Assembly (NCBI GenBank): GCA_964348455.1
Contig: CAYGCQ010000011.1
Location: 1 to 38,281 of the forward strand
Reading direction: 5' to 3'
Origin: UBA10133 sp964348455
GTDB taxonomy: Bacteria; Patescibacteriota; Microgenomatia; UBA1400; MFAQ01
DNA: 38,281 nt
Under the pieces are notes generated by a model, which saw nothing but the letters and a program-made list of their open reading frames with translations, was not told where the DNA came from and ran no database searches. The translations under genes were made by a program, and so were the position numbers. Position 1 is the stretch's first letter. The number at the start of each line of letters is the position of its first letter. Positions 30,794 to 37,247 of this stretch are shown here, one piece after another.

Positions 30794-30820
30794 ATCGCCG
30801 CCCAATTGGGCGGCGATTTT
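30794..30820 (+). terminator. Intrinsic terminator
   Basis: ATCGCCGCCC-AATT-GGGCGGCGAT followed by TTT, 31 bp after the stop of the Ala-rich gene. Confidence 0.85.
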
Positions 30821-30871
30821 ATTGGCAAAAAATCCTCAAAATTATCTCAGCATAAAGATCCTCAAACATGA

Positions 30872-30897
30872 ATGGCCCCGTCTCTCGACGGGGCCAT
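30872..30897. terminator. Hairpin between convergent genes
   Basis: ATGGCCCCGTC-TCTC-GACGGGGCCAT is a perfect stem, 10 bp beyond the stop of the leftward basic protein gene. The T-run (ATATATATTTTTC) is on the plus-strand side, so it may be a second stop for rightward transcription or a processing stem for the leftward one. Confidence 0.6.
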
Positions 30898-30907
30898 ATA
30901 TATTTTT

Positions 30908-31492
30908 CTACTTCTTGGTCTTACCTTTGCCCTTTTTGCGATCACGGGGGCGGAGGGCGAAATTGCGAGCTTTGCCTTGACCACGCTTGGAAGCGCTGCC
31001 GGGCTTGCTCACTTTGTGGGTCTTAACCACTACGGGTTTGATGGCGTCCATCTTGGTGATGAGATTACCAATCTCCTCGACCAAAGCGACAGCAATCGAA
31101 TCAAAACCATACCCGACACGGCGGGCCTTCTCGATTTTTTCGTGGAGAGCGCAGTACTGAGCGCGATAGCGCTGGTCAAACAAGTTCTGACCATCGTTTC
31201 CGGTTTCATCTTCGCGCAGTACGAAACGAACCGCAGCTTCCAGAGCCAAGCTCCAGTTACGATTCAGTTCGAACTTCGCCCACTTCCGCGCATATTTGCG
31301 GTAGCAAGCGATCCACTGAGCCTTGAAGGTATTAAAACCTTCGGTAGAAACGAGCACCGTATCCATCGCACTCTCGAAGGAGAGCACCACATCGACGGGC
31401 ATCGTTCTGATGACTTCAGCTTTGAAGCCATCACTGTTCAGAAAAGCTCTTGCGAGCTCTACCAAATCAGTCTTGATTTTGGCTTTCGCCAC
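30908..31492 (-). CDS. Unrecognised protein with basic C-terminal tail
   Basis: 194 residues with GTG start. It is helical for about 150 residues (KTDLVELARAFLNSDGF, ALEAAVRFVLREDETG), then has a strongly basic Gly/Lys/Arg tail (RGQGKARNFALRPRDRKKGK) suited to binding RNA or DNA. No family recognised. AAGGAGG lies about 10 bp before the GTG, and a consensus promoter lies upstream. An overlapping rightward open frame at 30872-31519 lacks such signals and is rejected. The C-terminal tail resembles that of the leftward 412-residue ORFan at 32980-34218. Confidence 0.78.
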   Translation of the reverse strand: MAKAKIKTDLVELARAFLNSDGFKAEVIRTMPVDVVLSFESAMDTVLVSTEGFNTFKAQWIACYRKYARKWAKFELNRNWSLALEAAVRFVLREDETGNDGQNLFDQRYRAQYCALHEKIEKARRVGYGFDSIAVALVEEIGNLITKMDAIKPVVVKTHKVSKPGSASKRGQGKARNFALRPRDRKKGKGKTKK

Positions 31493-31579
31493 TTTTCTAA
31501 ATCCTCCTTTTGGGATTGAAAAAAAGTTGATTGACTTGACCGGCTTCCTTGCCCGGCCTTTTAAAGTACTACAGGGGAT

Positions 31580-31608
31580 ATTTTACCCATAGGAATTATT
31601 ATTGTCAA
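31580..31608 (-). promoter_or_regulatory. Consensus promoter of the basic-tail protein gene
   Basis: Minus strand TTGACA (31608-31603), 17 bp, TAAAAT (31585-31580). The leader of about 85 nt holds a CCGG-rich hairpin (about 31538-31558) and the SD. Confidence 0.72.
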
Positions 31609-31624
31609 TACTTTCATAGGCCAA

Positions 31625-31633
31625 TGCTATAAT
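31625..31633 (+). promoter_or_regulatory. Extended -10 promoter before the assembly gap
   Basis: TGCTATAAT (TG-N-TATAAT), pointing to the small membrane protein genes at 31690 and 31903. The true leader length is unknown because of the N run. Confidence 0.5.
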
Positions 31634-31655
31634 TCCCCATCTCGCGAACCTTAAT

Positions 31656-31665
31656 NNNNNNNNNN
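31656..31665. other. Assembly gap (10 N)
   Basis: Ten N. The bases on both sides are CCTTAAT, so the joined contigs may actually overlap by seven bases and the real gap could be zero or negative. Confidence 0.95.
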
Positions 31666-31689
31666 CCTTAATACGAAAGGAGTCCCCCG

Positions 31690-31872
31690 ATGGCCCTAAT
31701 TCTTGCTACTATTGGTGCTTTCTGGCTAGCTCTCAGCTTTCCAACCCAGTTCATTATCGGATTTATCGTCTTCTTTGTCATTTGGAATGGTTTATGGCTC
31801 ATTGGTGGAGCCAAAGACCGACCAGACTCCAGTACTCCCGCGCCAGAACCCGAGATTGTAAACCCAAACTAA
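31690..31872 (+). CDS. Unrecognised small membrane protein
   Basis: 60 residues: hydrophobic from residue 2 to about 40 (two short helices, LILATIGAFWLALSFP and FIIGFIVFFVIWNGLWLIGG), then a polar Pro-rich end (DRPDSSTPAPEPEIVNPN). The SD AAAGGAG is 7 bp before the ATG. It is followed by a second small membrane protein and then a terminator, making a two-gene unit. No family recognised. Confidence 0.72.
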   Translation: MALILATIGAFWLALSFPTQFIIGFIVFFVIWNGLWLIGGAKDRPDSSTPAPEPEIVNPN

Positions 31873-31902
31873 GGAATTTAGTTCTCAAAAAGGAGAAAAA
31901 TT

Positions 31903-32082
31903 ATAACCACGATTCTTATGATCGCAGGCTTGATTGTTGCCATTTTAACTGGCATCAACGCCCCAGGGACTTTGTTCGCAATCGTCGTCGTTGCTTTCGT
32001 GCTCGGTAAAGGAATCGAACTTCTTGGCAGAACTCGCCTCTCCCCGGCTCCGTTCACACACGGCAACGGCCGACCCAAGTAA
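31903..32082 (+). CDS. Unrecognised small membrane protein, probable ATA or ATT start
   Basis: The first ATG in frame (31918) gives 54 residues (MIAGLIVAILTGINAPGTLF... NGRPK) but lies 22 bp from the only SD, AAGGAG ending at 31895. ATA at 31903 lies 7 bp from it and ATT at 31900 lies 4 bp, both in frame. The upstream neighbour uses exactly 7 bp, so I place the start at ATA, giving 59 residues (MTTILMIAGLIV...). One membrane helix, or two short ones, then a basic tail. It is the second gene of a two-gene unit ending in a strong terminator. Confidence 0.62.
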   Translation: MTTILMIAGLIVAILTGINAPGTLFAIVVVAFVLGKGIELLGRTRLSPAPFTHGNGRPK

Positions 32083-32101
32083 AGTAACTTATACCCAATA
32101 A

Positions 32102-32126
32102 CCCGCTCACTCGAGCGGGTTTTTTT
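32102..32126 (+). terminator. Intrinsic terminator
   Basis: CCCGCTC-ACTC-GAGCGGG followed by seven T, 19 bp after the stop of the second small membrane protein. Confidence 0.92.
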
Positions 32127-32820
32127 AGATCAAATTAATCTTGTTTGGTGGGTCAAGCTTGTCGCAAAGGTCGGAATATGCTTGTCTTTTTTTTACAAAT
32201 CCCTTATCTGGAGGGTACAAAGTATCGATTTCAGCACGAAGCCTTCGACCAATATCAGCATTACGCTCTGAGTCATTATCAGAAATGACTTCCAGCCACC
32301 CTTCTAAGTGATCATCTACCAACATACTCATTCTTGAGTTTGCACTAGATCGGTTTTGATATTGTTCTCTTCCCCCTTTCTCTTGAAAACGAACCTTAGT
32401 AAACTTATGAATTATGTCTACACAAGTTTGAACCTTGTTAACGTTTTGACCCCCCGGACCACTTCCAAGAACGAACCCTGTCTCACACTCTTGTTCAATA
32501 TTCCTGCCATCACCTTCTTGGCCAAGAATATCTAATCTATCACTAATCCATTTAACATAGCTTTCGAGAGAAGGCACTCCGGATACTTTCTTGTCTGCTT
32601 TAGTAATTCTAAGCAAGGTGGTTGAAATATCTGTCCTAATATCAAATGCTATTTCAGGGTGTTTTTTTGCCTCTTTTAAGGTGTTAGTTTTCCTATTTTC
32701 AGTCAAATTATCTTCAATACTGGCTTCGGTCTTGGAACCGTGATGAGCATTTCTACGATGTTGAGCCTTAGACCTCCCCATACTTCCATGTGGTGCTTCG
32801 TACACTTCTCTTCCTCCCAT
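32125..32820 (-). CDS. GGQ-motif peptidyl-tRNA hydrolase (release-factor-like)
   Basis: 231 residues from ATG at 32820. The class I release-factor catalytic motif is FVLGSGPGGQNVNKVQTCVD (GGQ at residues 123-125), followed by the basic RFQEKGGREQYQNRSSANSR region. The N-terminal 105 residues do not resemble the codon-reading domain of RF1/RF2: no PxT or SPF tripeptide is seen, and the segment is short and highly charged. It therefore belongs with codon-independent or rescue-type factors (ArfB/PrfH-like) rather than prfA/prfB; which one cannot be told. A TTG upstream at 32835 and an internal Met14 are alternative starts; no SD is clear. Convergent with the small membrane genes. Confidence 0.8.
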   Translation of the reverse strand: MGGREVYEAPHGSMGRSKAQHRRNAHHGSKTEASIEDNLTENRKTNTLKEAKKHPEIAFDIRTDISTTLLRITKADKKVSGVPSLESYVKWISDRLDILGQEGDGRNIEQECETGFVLGSGPGGQNVNKVQTCVDIIHKFTKVRFQEKGGREQYQNRSSANSRMSMLVDDHLEGWLEVISDNDSERNADIGRRLRAEIDTLYPPDKGFVKKRQAYSDLCDKLDPPNKINLI

Positions 32821-32933
32821 TTTATTTTTTCTCAATTAATAATATCCCTCCATCTTCACACATAGATCTCTTATTTGCCACAAAAAAATAGTTAATGCCC
32901 ATAAATAAATATGATTAGTAACACCTCAAAGCC

Positions 32934-32967
32934 ACAAAAAAATTCCCGACCTTCACGGCCGGGAATT
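32934..32967 (-). terminator. Intrinsic terminator (leftward)
   Basis: Minus strand AATTCCCGGCC..GGTCGGGAATT followed by a run of T (plus-strand A at 32934-32942), 13 bp after the stop of the 412-residue gene. Confidence 0.82.
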
Positions 32968-32979
32968 TACGATCACTTG

Positions 32980-34218
32980 CTACTTGCCTTTCTTGCTCTT
33001 TCCACCCTGCCCGCCTTTGATTTCTTTCTTGGCGGGCTTGCCGATGCCACCCTTGGCGGGTGCCTTCTTGGCTGCTTTGCCAGTCGCTCGAGCGACTGCC
33101 TCAGCATTTTCAGCAAGGGCTTTCGGACTGAGGGGGGTGGGTTCCGTGAAAGGAATCTCTTCCTTATCACGCTTCTCTTCCTTCTTCCCCTTACCGCCCT
33201 GATTAAACTTCTTCGCCCGACGCTCTTTCACCTCTTTGTAGAACGTTTCCACCTCAGCGGCAGTCCATCCAGTCGTGTCCATGGGGACACTGACCTGGAC
33301 CGTCTTGACCGGTTTGTCCTTCAACAAGGACTTTCCGCCGCCCTGACTGCGCGAGTGCGCGCAGTCACGACAGACGTGTGTTTTGGGGATGAAGAACCCG
33401 GTTTTTCCGGGGCGCGTGTCACGGATCGGGAAGAGCTTTGTCTTCTCCCCCCTCTCGCCTTCATGTTCACCCGGACAGAACCCCCAAGGGGCTACCAGGG
33501 AACCCTCGAGTAGGGTCCATCCGCGGTTGACCCAGTCGAGATCCTGCTCTTCACTACTGAGCCAGGCTTCGGTCTGAGAAGCTGCGACCGTCAACTTGAA
33601 CATCTCAGCGTACTGGCCTTTCAGCCAGGCCGCCCGTTCTTCATTGACGAGGTGCAGGATTTCCTCGACCCGGAATTTCTTCATGTCTTCCAGGGTTTTG
33701 AGGACGTCGGCTCCCACCGACCCCACTGTTTCGTTCGTGAGAGCGGCCACACGGCTGCTCAGACCGACGAAAATCTTGTGGAAACGATCCTCGACGAACT
33801 CCTGACCATTTTCATGGCCAAGATCCTTCTCATCCCGCACCCACTGTGCGTAGAATTTGAGGGCATCGTCGAACCCGGTGACCTGGCAATTGGCCAGGTA
33901 GCGAGCAAAATTACCATCTCGCTTGCTGGCTTCTGAAGCAGCCATTTTCTTAGCCTGCTTTTCGGCGTTCTGCTCAGCTTCCAAAGCGGCCTTCTCAGCC
34001 TTGGCTTCAGCAGTCACGACAGCATTGGATTCGCGCCAAAGACTGTACATGAGGCTCCACTTTAGATCGGGCTCTTCACTCGAATCAATGATTCCCTGCC
34101 CGAATGTTAAAGCTGCTTTCCGGGCGTCCTCGTTAGAGAACTTCAGGACGATTTCTTCGATGAGTCTGAAGATACCCTCAACACTCATTCTGTTCTCATG
34201 CTTTTTAACTGTAGCCAT
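32980..34218 (-). CDS. Unrecognised protein with putative zinc site and basic tail
   Basis: 412 residues from ATG at 34218, fixed by GGGAGGTG. A helical charged first half (AKAEKAALEAEQNAEKQAKK) is followed by an aromatic-rich middle (DLDWVNRGWTLLEGSLVAPW). A Cys/His cluster then appears (GFCPGEHEGE... THVCRDCAHSRSQ) that could bind zinc. The last 90 residues are Lys/Gly/Ala/Pro-rich (GKAAKKAPAKGGIGKPAKK). No family recognised; nucleic-acid binding is a guess from the tail. It is visibly G+C-richer than the left half, with a perfect consensus promoter, a leader of about 120 nt and a terminator, so high expression is likely. Confidence 0.8.
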   Translation of the reverse strand: MATVKKHENRMSVEGIFRLIEEIVLKFSNEDARKAALTFGQGIIDSSEEPDLKWSLMYSLWRESNAVVTAEAKAEKAALEAEQNAEKQAKKMAASEASKRDGNFARYLANCQVTGFDDALKFYAQWVRDEKDLGHENGQEFVEDRFHKIFVGLSSRVAALTNETVGSVGADVLKTLEDMKKFRVEEILHLVNEERAAWLKGQYAEMFKLTVAASQTEAWLSSEEQDLDWVNRGWTLLEGSLVAPWGFCPGEHEGERGEKTKLFPIRDTRPGKTGFFIPKTHVCRDCAHSRSQGGGKSLLKDKPVKTVQVSVPMDTTGWTAAEVETFYKEVKERRAKKFNQGGKGKKEEKRDKEEIPFTEPTPLSPKALAENAEAVARATGKAAKKAPAKGGIGKPAKKEIKGGQGGKSKKGK

Positions 34219-34346
34219 TTTGCACCTCCCGATGCGGTGGAGACTGAGCCTGAGCCCAAACTCCAAATAAGGTAATATAATTTTGAATGTTCCCCCAAAA
34301 CGGGGTTGCTCAGTTTGGACGAATCCACCAGAGCACAATAGTGGGG

Positions 34347-34375
34347 ATTATACTACCATTATAGGCTAATGTCAA
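34347..34375 (-). promoter_or_regulatory. Full-consensus sigma-70 promoter
   Basis: Minus strand TTGACA (34375-34370), 17 bp, TATAAT (34352-34347): both hexamers and the spacer are ideal. It drives the 412-residue gene through a leader of about 120 nt. Confidence 0.85.
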
Positions 34376-34504
34376 GCACGATTCATTATAAGAGCTTGCT
34401 CCTTACGATGCACATAACTACGTTATGTTGCTATCTCCGGTCCGCTTCCTCTTATTTCCGCTCATAACTTCGTTATGATGCTTGGAAATAGGCTAATGTC
34501 AAGC
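34361..34504. repeat. 17-bp direct repeat flanking a hairpin pair
   Basis: ATAGGCTAATGTCAAGC occurs at 34361-34377 and 34488-34504. The first copy contains the -35 box of the promoter above. The 110 bp between carry two similar hairpins, CATAAC-TAC-GTTATG (about 34411-34425) and CATAAC-TTC-GTTATG (about 34463-34477). It looks like a duplicated promoter piece or the footprint of a small insertion. No gene is seen in 34219-34514. Confidence 0.6.
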
Positions 34505-34514
34505 CTAATTTCTC

Positions 34515-34778
34515 TTAATACACTTGGTTGTGGCTACCAATGTCTACTAGCAATATTCCATAGTCACGGTAAACAAAAATCAGCCTCAATTTGAGACTAA
34601 CACTTATACTCCAAGCTTCGAGTTTATTAGACTGGAGTTTATGAAGTCTTAGACTGGGATGGTTTGGAAATATCGACAGAATCTGGAGCTTTTGATCTAA
34701 TTTATTCCCAAGAGATTTATTTTTACGACATAGTTTAGCCACTTTAGACCTGAATTCAAGTGTGGATCTAATTTCCAT
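34515..34778 (-). CDS. RelE/ParE-superfamily toxin
   Basis: 87 residues from ATG at 34778. The size and order fit RelE/YafQ-type mRNA interferases: helical start (RSTLEFRSKVAKLCRKNKSL), then LQILSIFPNHPSLRLHKLQS, then strands AWSISVSLKLRLIFVYRDYG and LLVDIGSHNQVY, with a basic surface and a late His. Such toxins cut mRNA at the ribosome. The gene overlaps the antitoxin end by 11 bp, the normal antitoxin-first order. An in-frame TTG at 34787 is an alternative start. Confidence 0.8.
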   Translation of the reverse strand: MEIRSTLEFRSKVAKLCRKNKSLGNKLDQKLQILSIFPNHPSLRLHKLQSNKLEAWSISVSLKLRLIFVYRDYGILLVDIGSHNQVY

Positions 34779-35007
34779 ACTTGCCAAATGTCCACTTTTT
34801 AGTCTTACCGTCCTTATCTTCTTCTATAGCCTCCAAAGTTTTAACTTCGGTAGCTTCACTCATTTTGTAAGTCGGGACCTCACTTATCTTCATCGCCTCA
34901 TGACTAAGCAAATACTTTGCAAACTTTGTCACGTCATAGCCCAAAACAGCCGCTCTTCGGGCCAGGAGTTTTTGCTCTTCATCTGTAATAGTTATTTGTA
35001 GTTTCAT
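34768..35007 (-). CDS. Antitoxin of the RelE-type pair
   Basis: 79 residues. The N-terminal half (KLQITITDEEQKLLARRAAVLGYDVTKFAKYLLS) reads as a ribbon-helix-helix DNA-binding unit. The C-terminal half (SEATEVKTLEAIEEDKDGKTKKWTFGKYGN) is acidic then basic and disordered-looking, as expected of a toxin-neutralising tail. It probably represses its own promoter, which is near-leaderless. Expressed first, overlapping the toxin gene. Confidence 0.78.
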   Translation of the reverse strand: MKLQITITDEEQKLLARRAAVLGYDVTKFAKYLLSHEAMKISEVPTYKMSEATEVKTLEAIEEDKDGKTKKWTFGKYGN

Positions 35008-35013
35008 AGGTTT

Positions 35014-35042
35014 AATATACTACTAAATCACTTAGAAATCAA
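35014..35042 (-). promoter_or_regulatory. Promoter giving a leaderless antitoxin transcript
   Basis: Minus strand TTGATT (35042-35037), 17 bp, TATATT (35019-35014), then exactly 6 bp to the ATG at 35007. No SD. Confidence 0.68.
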
Positions 35043-35078
35043 TTAGATTTTCACGTCACAAAAATACAACATTTACCA

Positions 35079-35164
35079 TGTCATCCCTGGCTTGACCAGG
35101 GATCCATCCAATAAATACCGAATTTGAATTAATCTAATAGATTCCTGCCTCCGCAGGAATGACA
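35079..35164. repeat. 86-bp palindromic element with terminal inverted repeats
   Basis: Ends TGTCATCCCTG and CAGGAATGACA. Each end forms its own hairpin (CCCTGG-CTTGA-CCAGGG and ATTCCTGC-CTCC-GCAGGAAT) around an A+T-rich centre. It has the same TGTCAT...ATGACA end design as copies A and C but a different interior. No coding capacity. Confidence 0.72.
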
Positions 35165-35206
35165 AGTAAATCTCACGTTTAATAACTGAGAACCGAAATC
35201 TGAGCA

Positions 35207-36382
35207 CTAAATATTCTTCACCCTATCCACAAACTTCACTTTATATTTGATACCAGCATAGCCTGTCCTCACCAACAAGTTCACCAAGAAAGTTATAGCC
35301 ATTAGCAGACCAAAGTAAATCATTCCCTGGCTGGTCACCTTTGGCAAACTCTCCCGAGACAGATACCCGATTATGCCTCCGACTACACCGTAAGTAGTAA
35401 TTAACTGCAAGCTCTGAATACTCTTGTTGGTCGCCTGCCCCTTAATCTCGGTCACCACCGCTATAGCAGCAGACAGATAATTATTCGTCATCGACCAAAT
35501 CTCCTTGATGTAGCTATGGGTGTTGCTGAGCACCTCAAATTTATACTGAAAAACATTAGACAGATACTCCTCCAGCTTCATTTCCTTAGCGATATCCGTT
35601 CTGGTATGCACATAGGCACTCATCTGATTGATCCGGCTACTTATGAGATTAATCGTCTTCTGATACGCATCCAGCTGTAAACGAACTTTTTCGACTTCAG
35701 TCCCCTTAATCTGCTTCCGCTCTTTAATATCGGAAATCTCCTCCCAAAGCTTGCGGTGAATATCCAAGTATTTCTGAAGCTGATCTTTGAACTCTCGGAA
35801 GAATATCTGCATCTCCACCAAGCCCTCCATCATCATTTCATACTCAGGTTTGGCAATCAGGAATAAAAACCCGGCGGTCTTCTTCACTGTCAGTTCCGGA
35901 GAAGTTATATTGCTGTAAATCTCACCATATTTTGGCTCCACAACATATTTATCTGGGCTTTTATTGATTACTCCAACAGCAATCGGGTGAACAGTTTTTA
36001 TGTTCGCCAGCTCCTTCGGGGTTGGGGCACCGAGAGAAAAAATATACGCAATCGCCGGAGAAAATTTTTCGTTATAGTACTCCTCCAATTTTTTCTTAGA
36101 CTCATCGATATTGCTCGAGGATATTTTTAGGATATATAGACCGTCCTCATAGTAGTGAATTCTAATTCCATCCGCTGTTACGGCTCGAACATATTCCAGA
36201 TACCCAGCCTCACGACTTACTTCTTTCAGTTCCAAAGAGACTCTAAGCTTGTGAAGTTTTTCCTTAGAAAGAGGCAAATCACTCTTGCCATACGCAAAGA
36301 AGTTGGCTATCTCAGTTAAGTGTAGTGTAGTCCTCTGATACCATCCCCCAAAATACACCATATGTTCTTTCGTGTCGGGCAT
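35207..36382 (-). CDS. Coiled-coil protein with two C-terminal membrane helices
   Basis: 391 residues. An N-terminal alpha/beta domain of about 190 residues (HLTEIANFFAYGKSDLPLSK... GIRIHYYEDGLYILKIS) leads to a long helical region (about 195-325). Two membrane helices follow near 330-346 (TTYGVVGGIIGYLS) and 355-375 (GMIYFGLLMAITFLVNLLVR), then a basic tail. The order resembles CorA-type channels, with a cytoplasmic domain, a stalk helix and two end helices. The GMN signature is absent, so metal transport is not supported. No family named. TAATAT lies 6 bp before the ATG with no SD, again near-leaderless. Confidence 0.8.
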   Translation of the reverse strand: MPDTKEHMVYFGGWYQRTTLHLTEIANFFAYGKSDLPLSKEKLHKLRVSLELKEVSREAGYLEYVRAVTADGIRIHYYEDGLYILKISSSNIDESKKKLEEYYNEKFSPAIAYIFSLGAPTPKELANIKTVHPIAVGVINKSPDKYVVEPKYGEIYSNITSPELTVKKTAGFLFLIAKPEYEMMMEGLVEMQIFFREFKDQLQKYLDIHRKLWEEISDIKERKQIKGTEVEKVRLQLDAYQKTINLISSRINQMSAYVHTRTDIAKEMKLEEYLSNVFQYKFEVLSNTHSYIKEIWSMTNNYLSAAIAVVTEIKGQATNKSIQSLQLITTYGVVGGIIGYLSRESLPKVTSQGMIYFGLLMAITFLVNLLVRTGYAGIKYKVKFVDRVKNI

Positions 36383-36431
36383 ATATTCATATTACACAAT
36401 TACTAATCAAATAAAAAACAAATGACATCCT

Positions 36432-36584
36432 CCCCGCACAGACTCGCTACGCTCGCATTGTACGGGGTTTCCTGATTGCATTTCATTTCATGCTACCAGC
36501 ATATCATCGCCTTCGGCGATGACATGCTCTTCCCATTCATCCCCGCACAAGGTTTGAGTACAAACCCTTGTACGGGGTTTCCTG
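36432..36584. repeat. Pair of CCCCGCACA...TGTACGGGG hairpin repeats
   Basis: CCCCGCACA...TTGTACGGGGTTTCCTG occurs at 36432-36474 and 36541-36584; each copy folds on itself with different loop sequence. Between them is another hairpin, GCAT.TCATCGCC-TTC-GGCGATGA.ATGC (36500-36526). No gene is seen in 36383-36587. Confidence 0.65.
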
Positions 36585-36587
36585 GGT

Positions 36588-36615
36588 ACAAAAAAACCAC
36601 CCTATTTAGGGTGGT
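36588..36615 (-). terminator. Intrinsic terminator (leftward)
   Basis: ACCACCCTA-AAT-AGGGTGGT on the minus strand, followed by seven T, about 11 bp after the stop of the 96-residue gene. Confidence 0.88.
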
Positions 36616-36625
36616 CGGACAAACA

Positions 36626-36916
36626 TTAAGAGAAATTAAACCAATCATCATTATCGCGCTGGTCACCATAGCTGAACTTGACCTTCCAGCCTTGAGCCAT
36701 ATACTCCTTCTTGATTTCATCGATTGCTCTTGCCTGAGCGTCTGCAGAGACACCACTCATACCTAAAGAGCTCAAGTAGACTATCCGAGACGTGCCGGCC
36801 GTGAAGTTCATCAACTTACTGTTGATTATAGGCATAGCTCGTTCCAAGAACTTTTCAACTTCCTGGGTTAATTCAGTCATAGCGGTATTTTTTGAGATTG
36901 CGACAGGTCTGGTCAT
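36626..36916 (-). CDS. Unrecognised 96-residue protein under operator-like control
   Basis: Soluble, helical then mixed (TELTQEVEKFLERAMPIINS; GVSADAQARAIDEIKKEYMA; WKVKFSYGDQRDNDDWFNFS). No family recognised. The ATG is set by AAGGAGATCTCAA. It has a consensus promoter, two palindromes at the -10 box and transcription start, and its own terminator, so it is a tightly regulated single gene. It is divergent from the small ORF at 37035, whose -35 box overlaps its own. Confidence 0.78.
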   Translation of the reverse strand: MTRPVAISKNTAMTELTQEVEKFLERAMPIINSKLMNFTAGTSRIVYLSSLGMSGVSADAQARAIDEIKKEYMAQGWKVKFSYGDQRDNDDWFNFS

Positions 36917-36946
36917 TTGAGATCTCCTTGTTTGATTTAAATGTTC

Positions 36947-36987
36947 TTAGTGTTAGATTAACACTAACGATAGTGTATACTATACAC
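36947..36987. promoter_or_regulatory. Two stacked operator-like palindromes
   Basis: TTAGTGTTA-GAT-TAACACTAA (36947-36967, 9-bp arms) and GTGTATA-C-TATACAC (36973-36987, 7-bp arms). Both carry a TAGTGT half-site. The second covers the -10 box of the leftward promoter; the first lies just downstream of the expected start. Confidence 0.65.
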
Positions 36988-37028
36988 CATCTTTTGACGT
37001 TGTCAACCCCCCAGTTTGAAGCTAAATT
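36979..37028. promoter_or_regulatory. Divergent promoters with overlapping -35 boxes
   Basis: Leftward: TTGACA (37006-37001), 16 bp, TATAGT (36984-36979). Rightward: TTGTCA (37000-37005), 17 bp, TAAATT (37023-37028), ending 6 bp before the ATG at 37035. The two -35 boxes share five bases, so polymerase cannot occupy both at once. Confidence 0.65.
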
Positions 37029-37034
37029 TAACCT

Positions 37035-37247
37035 ATGCCAAACACTACCCCCTGTCCACCCAAATCATTTACCATTGCAAATTGGCCAATCCTGAGAAAA
37101 TCCTGTACCAATCTTGACGAATGCACCGAAGAGTGCAACCAGCTTGCTGGCAGGCAGGTCTACAAAATAGCTACTACTATATTCACACCCCTGTCATCCC
37201 GACCGAATGATATGAGTGGAGGGATCCCTCGACTACGCTCGGGATGA
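37035..37247 (+). CDS. Small Cys-containing ORF with 3' end in a repeat element
   Basis: 70 residues: MPNTTPCPPKSFTIANWPIL, then CTNLDECTEECNQLAGRQ, then a tail encoded by repeat copy C (37192-37249). The promoter (TTGTCA, 17 bp, TAAATT, 6 bp, ATG) is of the near-leaderless type seen at other real genes, which argues for expression. The last 18 or so residues come from the inserted element, so the original end has probably been replaced. No family recognised; it could also be a remnant. Confidence 0.45.
   Translation: MPNTTPCPPKSFTIANWPILRKSCTNLDECTEECNQLAGRQVYKIATTIFTPLSSRPNDMSGGIPRLRSG

Noticed and set aside
30872..31519. Rightward 215-residue open frame opposite the basic-tail protein
   Set aside because: No SD or promoter in place and it starts inside a terminator-like hairpin; the leftward frame has promoter, SD and GTG start.
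32911..33577. Several rightward open frames over the 412-residue leftward gene
   Set aside because: Shadows of a Lys/Gly/Ala-rich coding region; the leftward frame has consensus promoter, SD and terminator.
34463..34477. ATAACTTCGTTAT resembling half of a loxP arm
   Set aside because: Only a short hairpin CATAAC-TTC-GTTATG; no 8-bp spacer with a second arm and no recombinase gene nearby.
35207..36382. CorA magnesium channel
   Set aside because: Overall layout is similar, but the GMN motif after the first end helix is missing.
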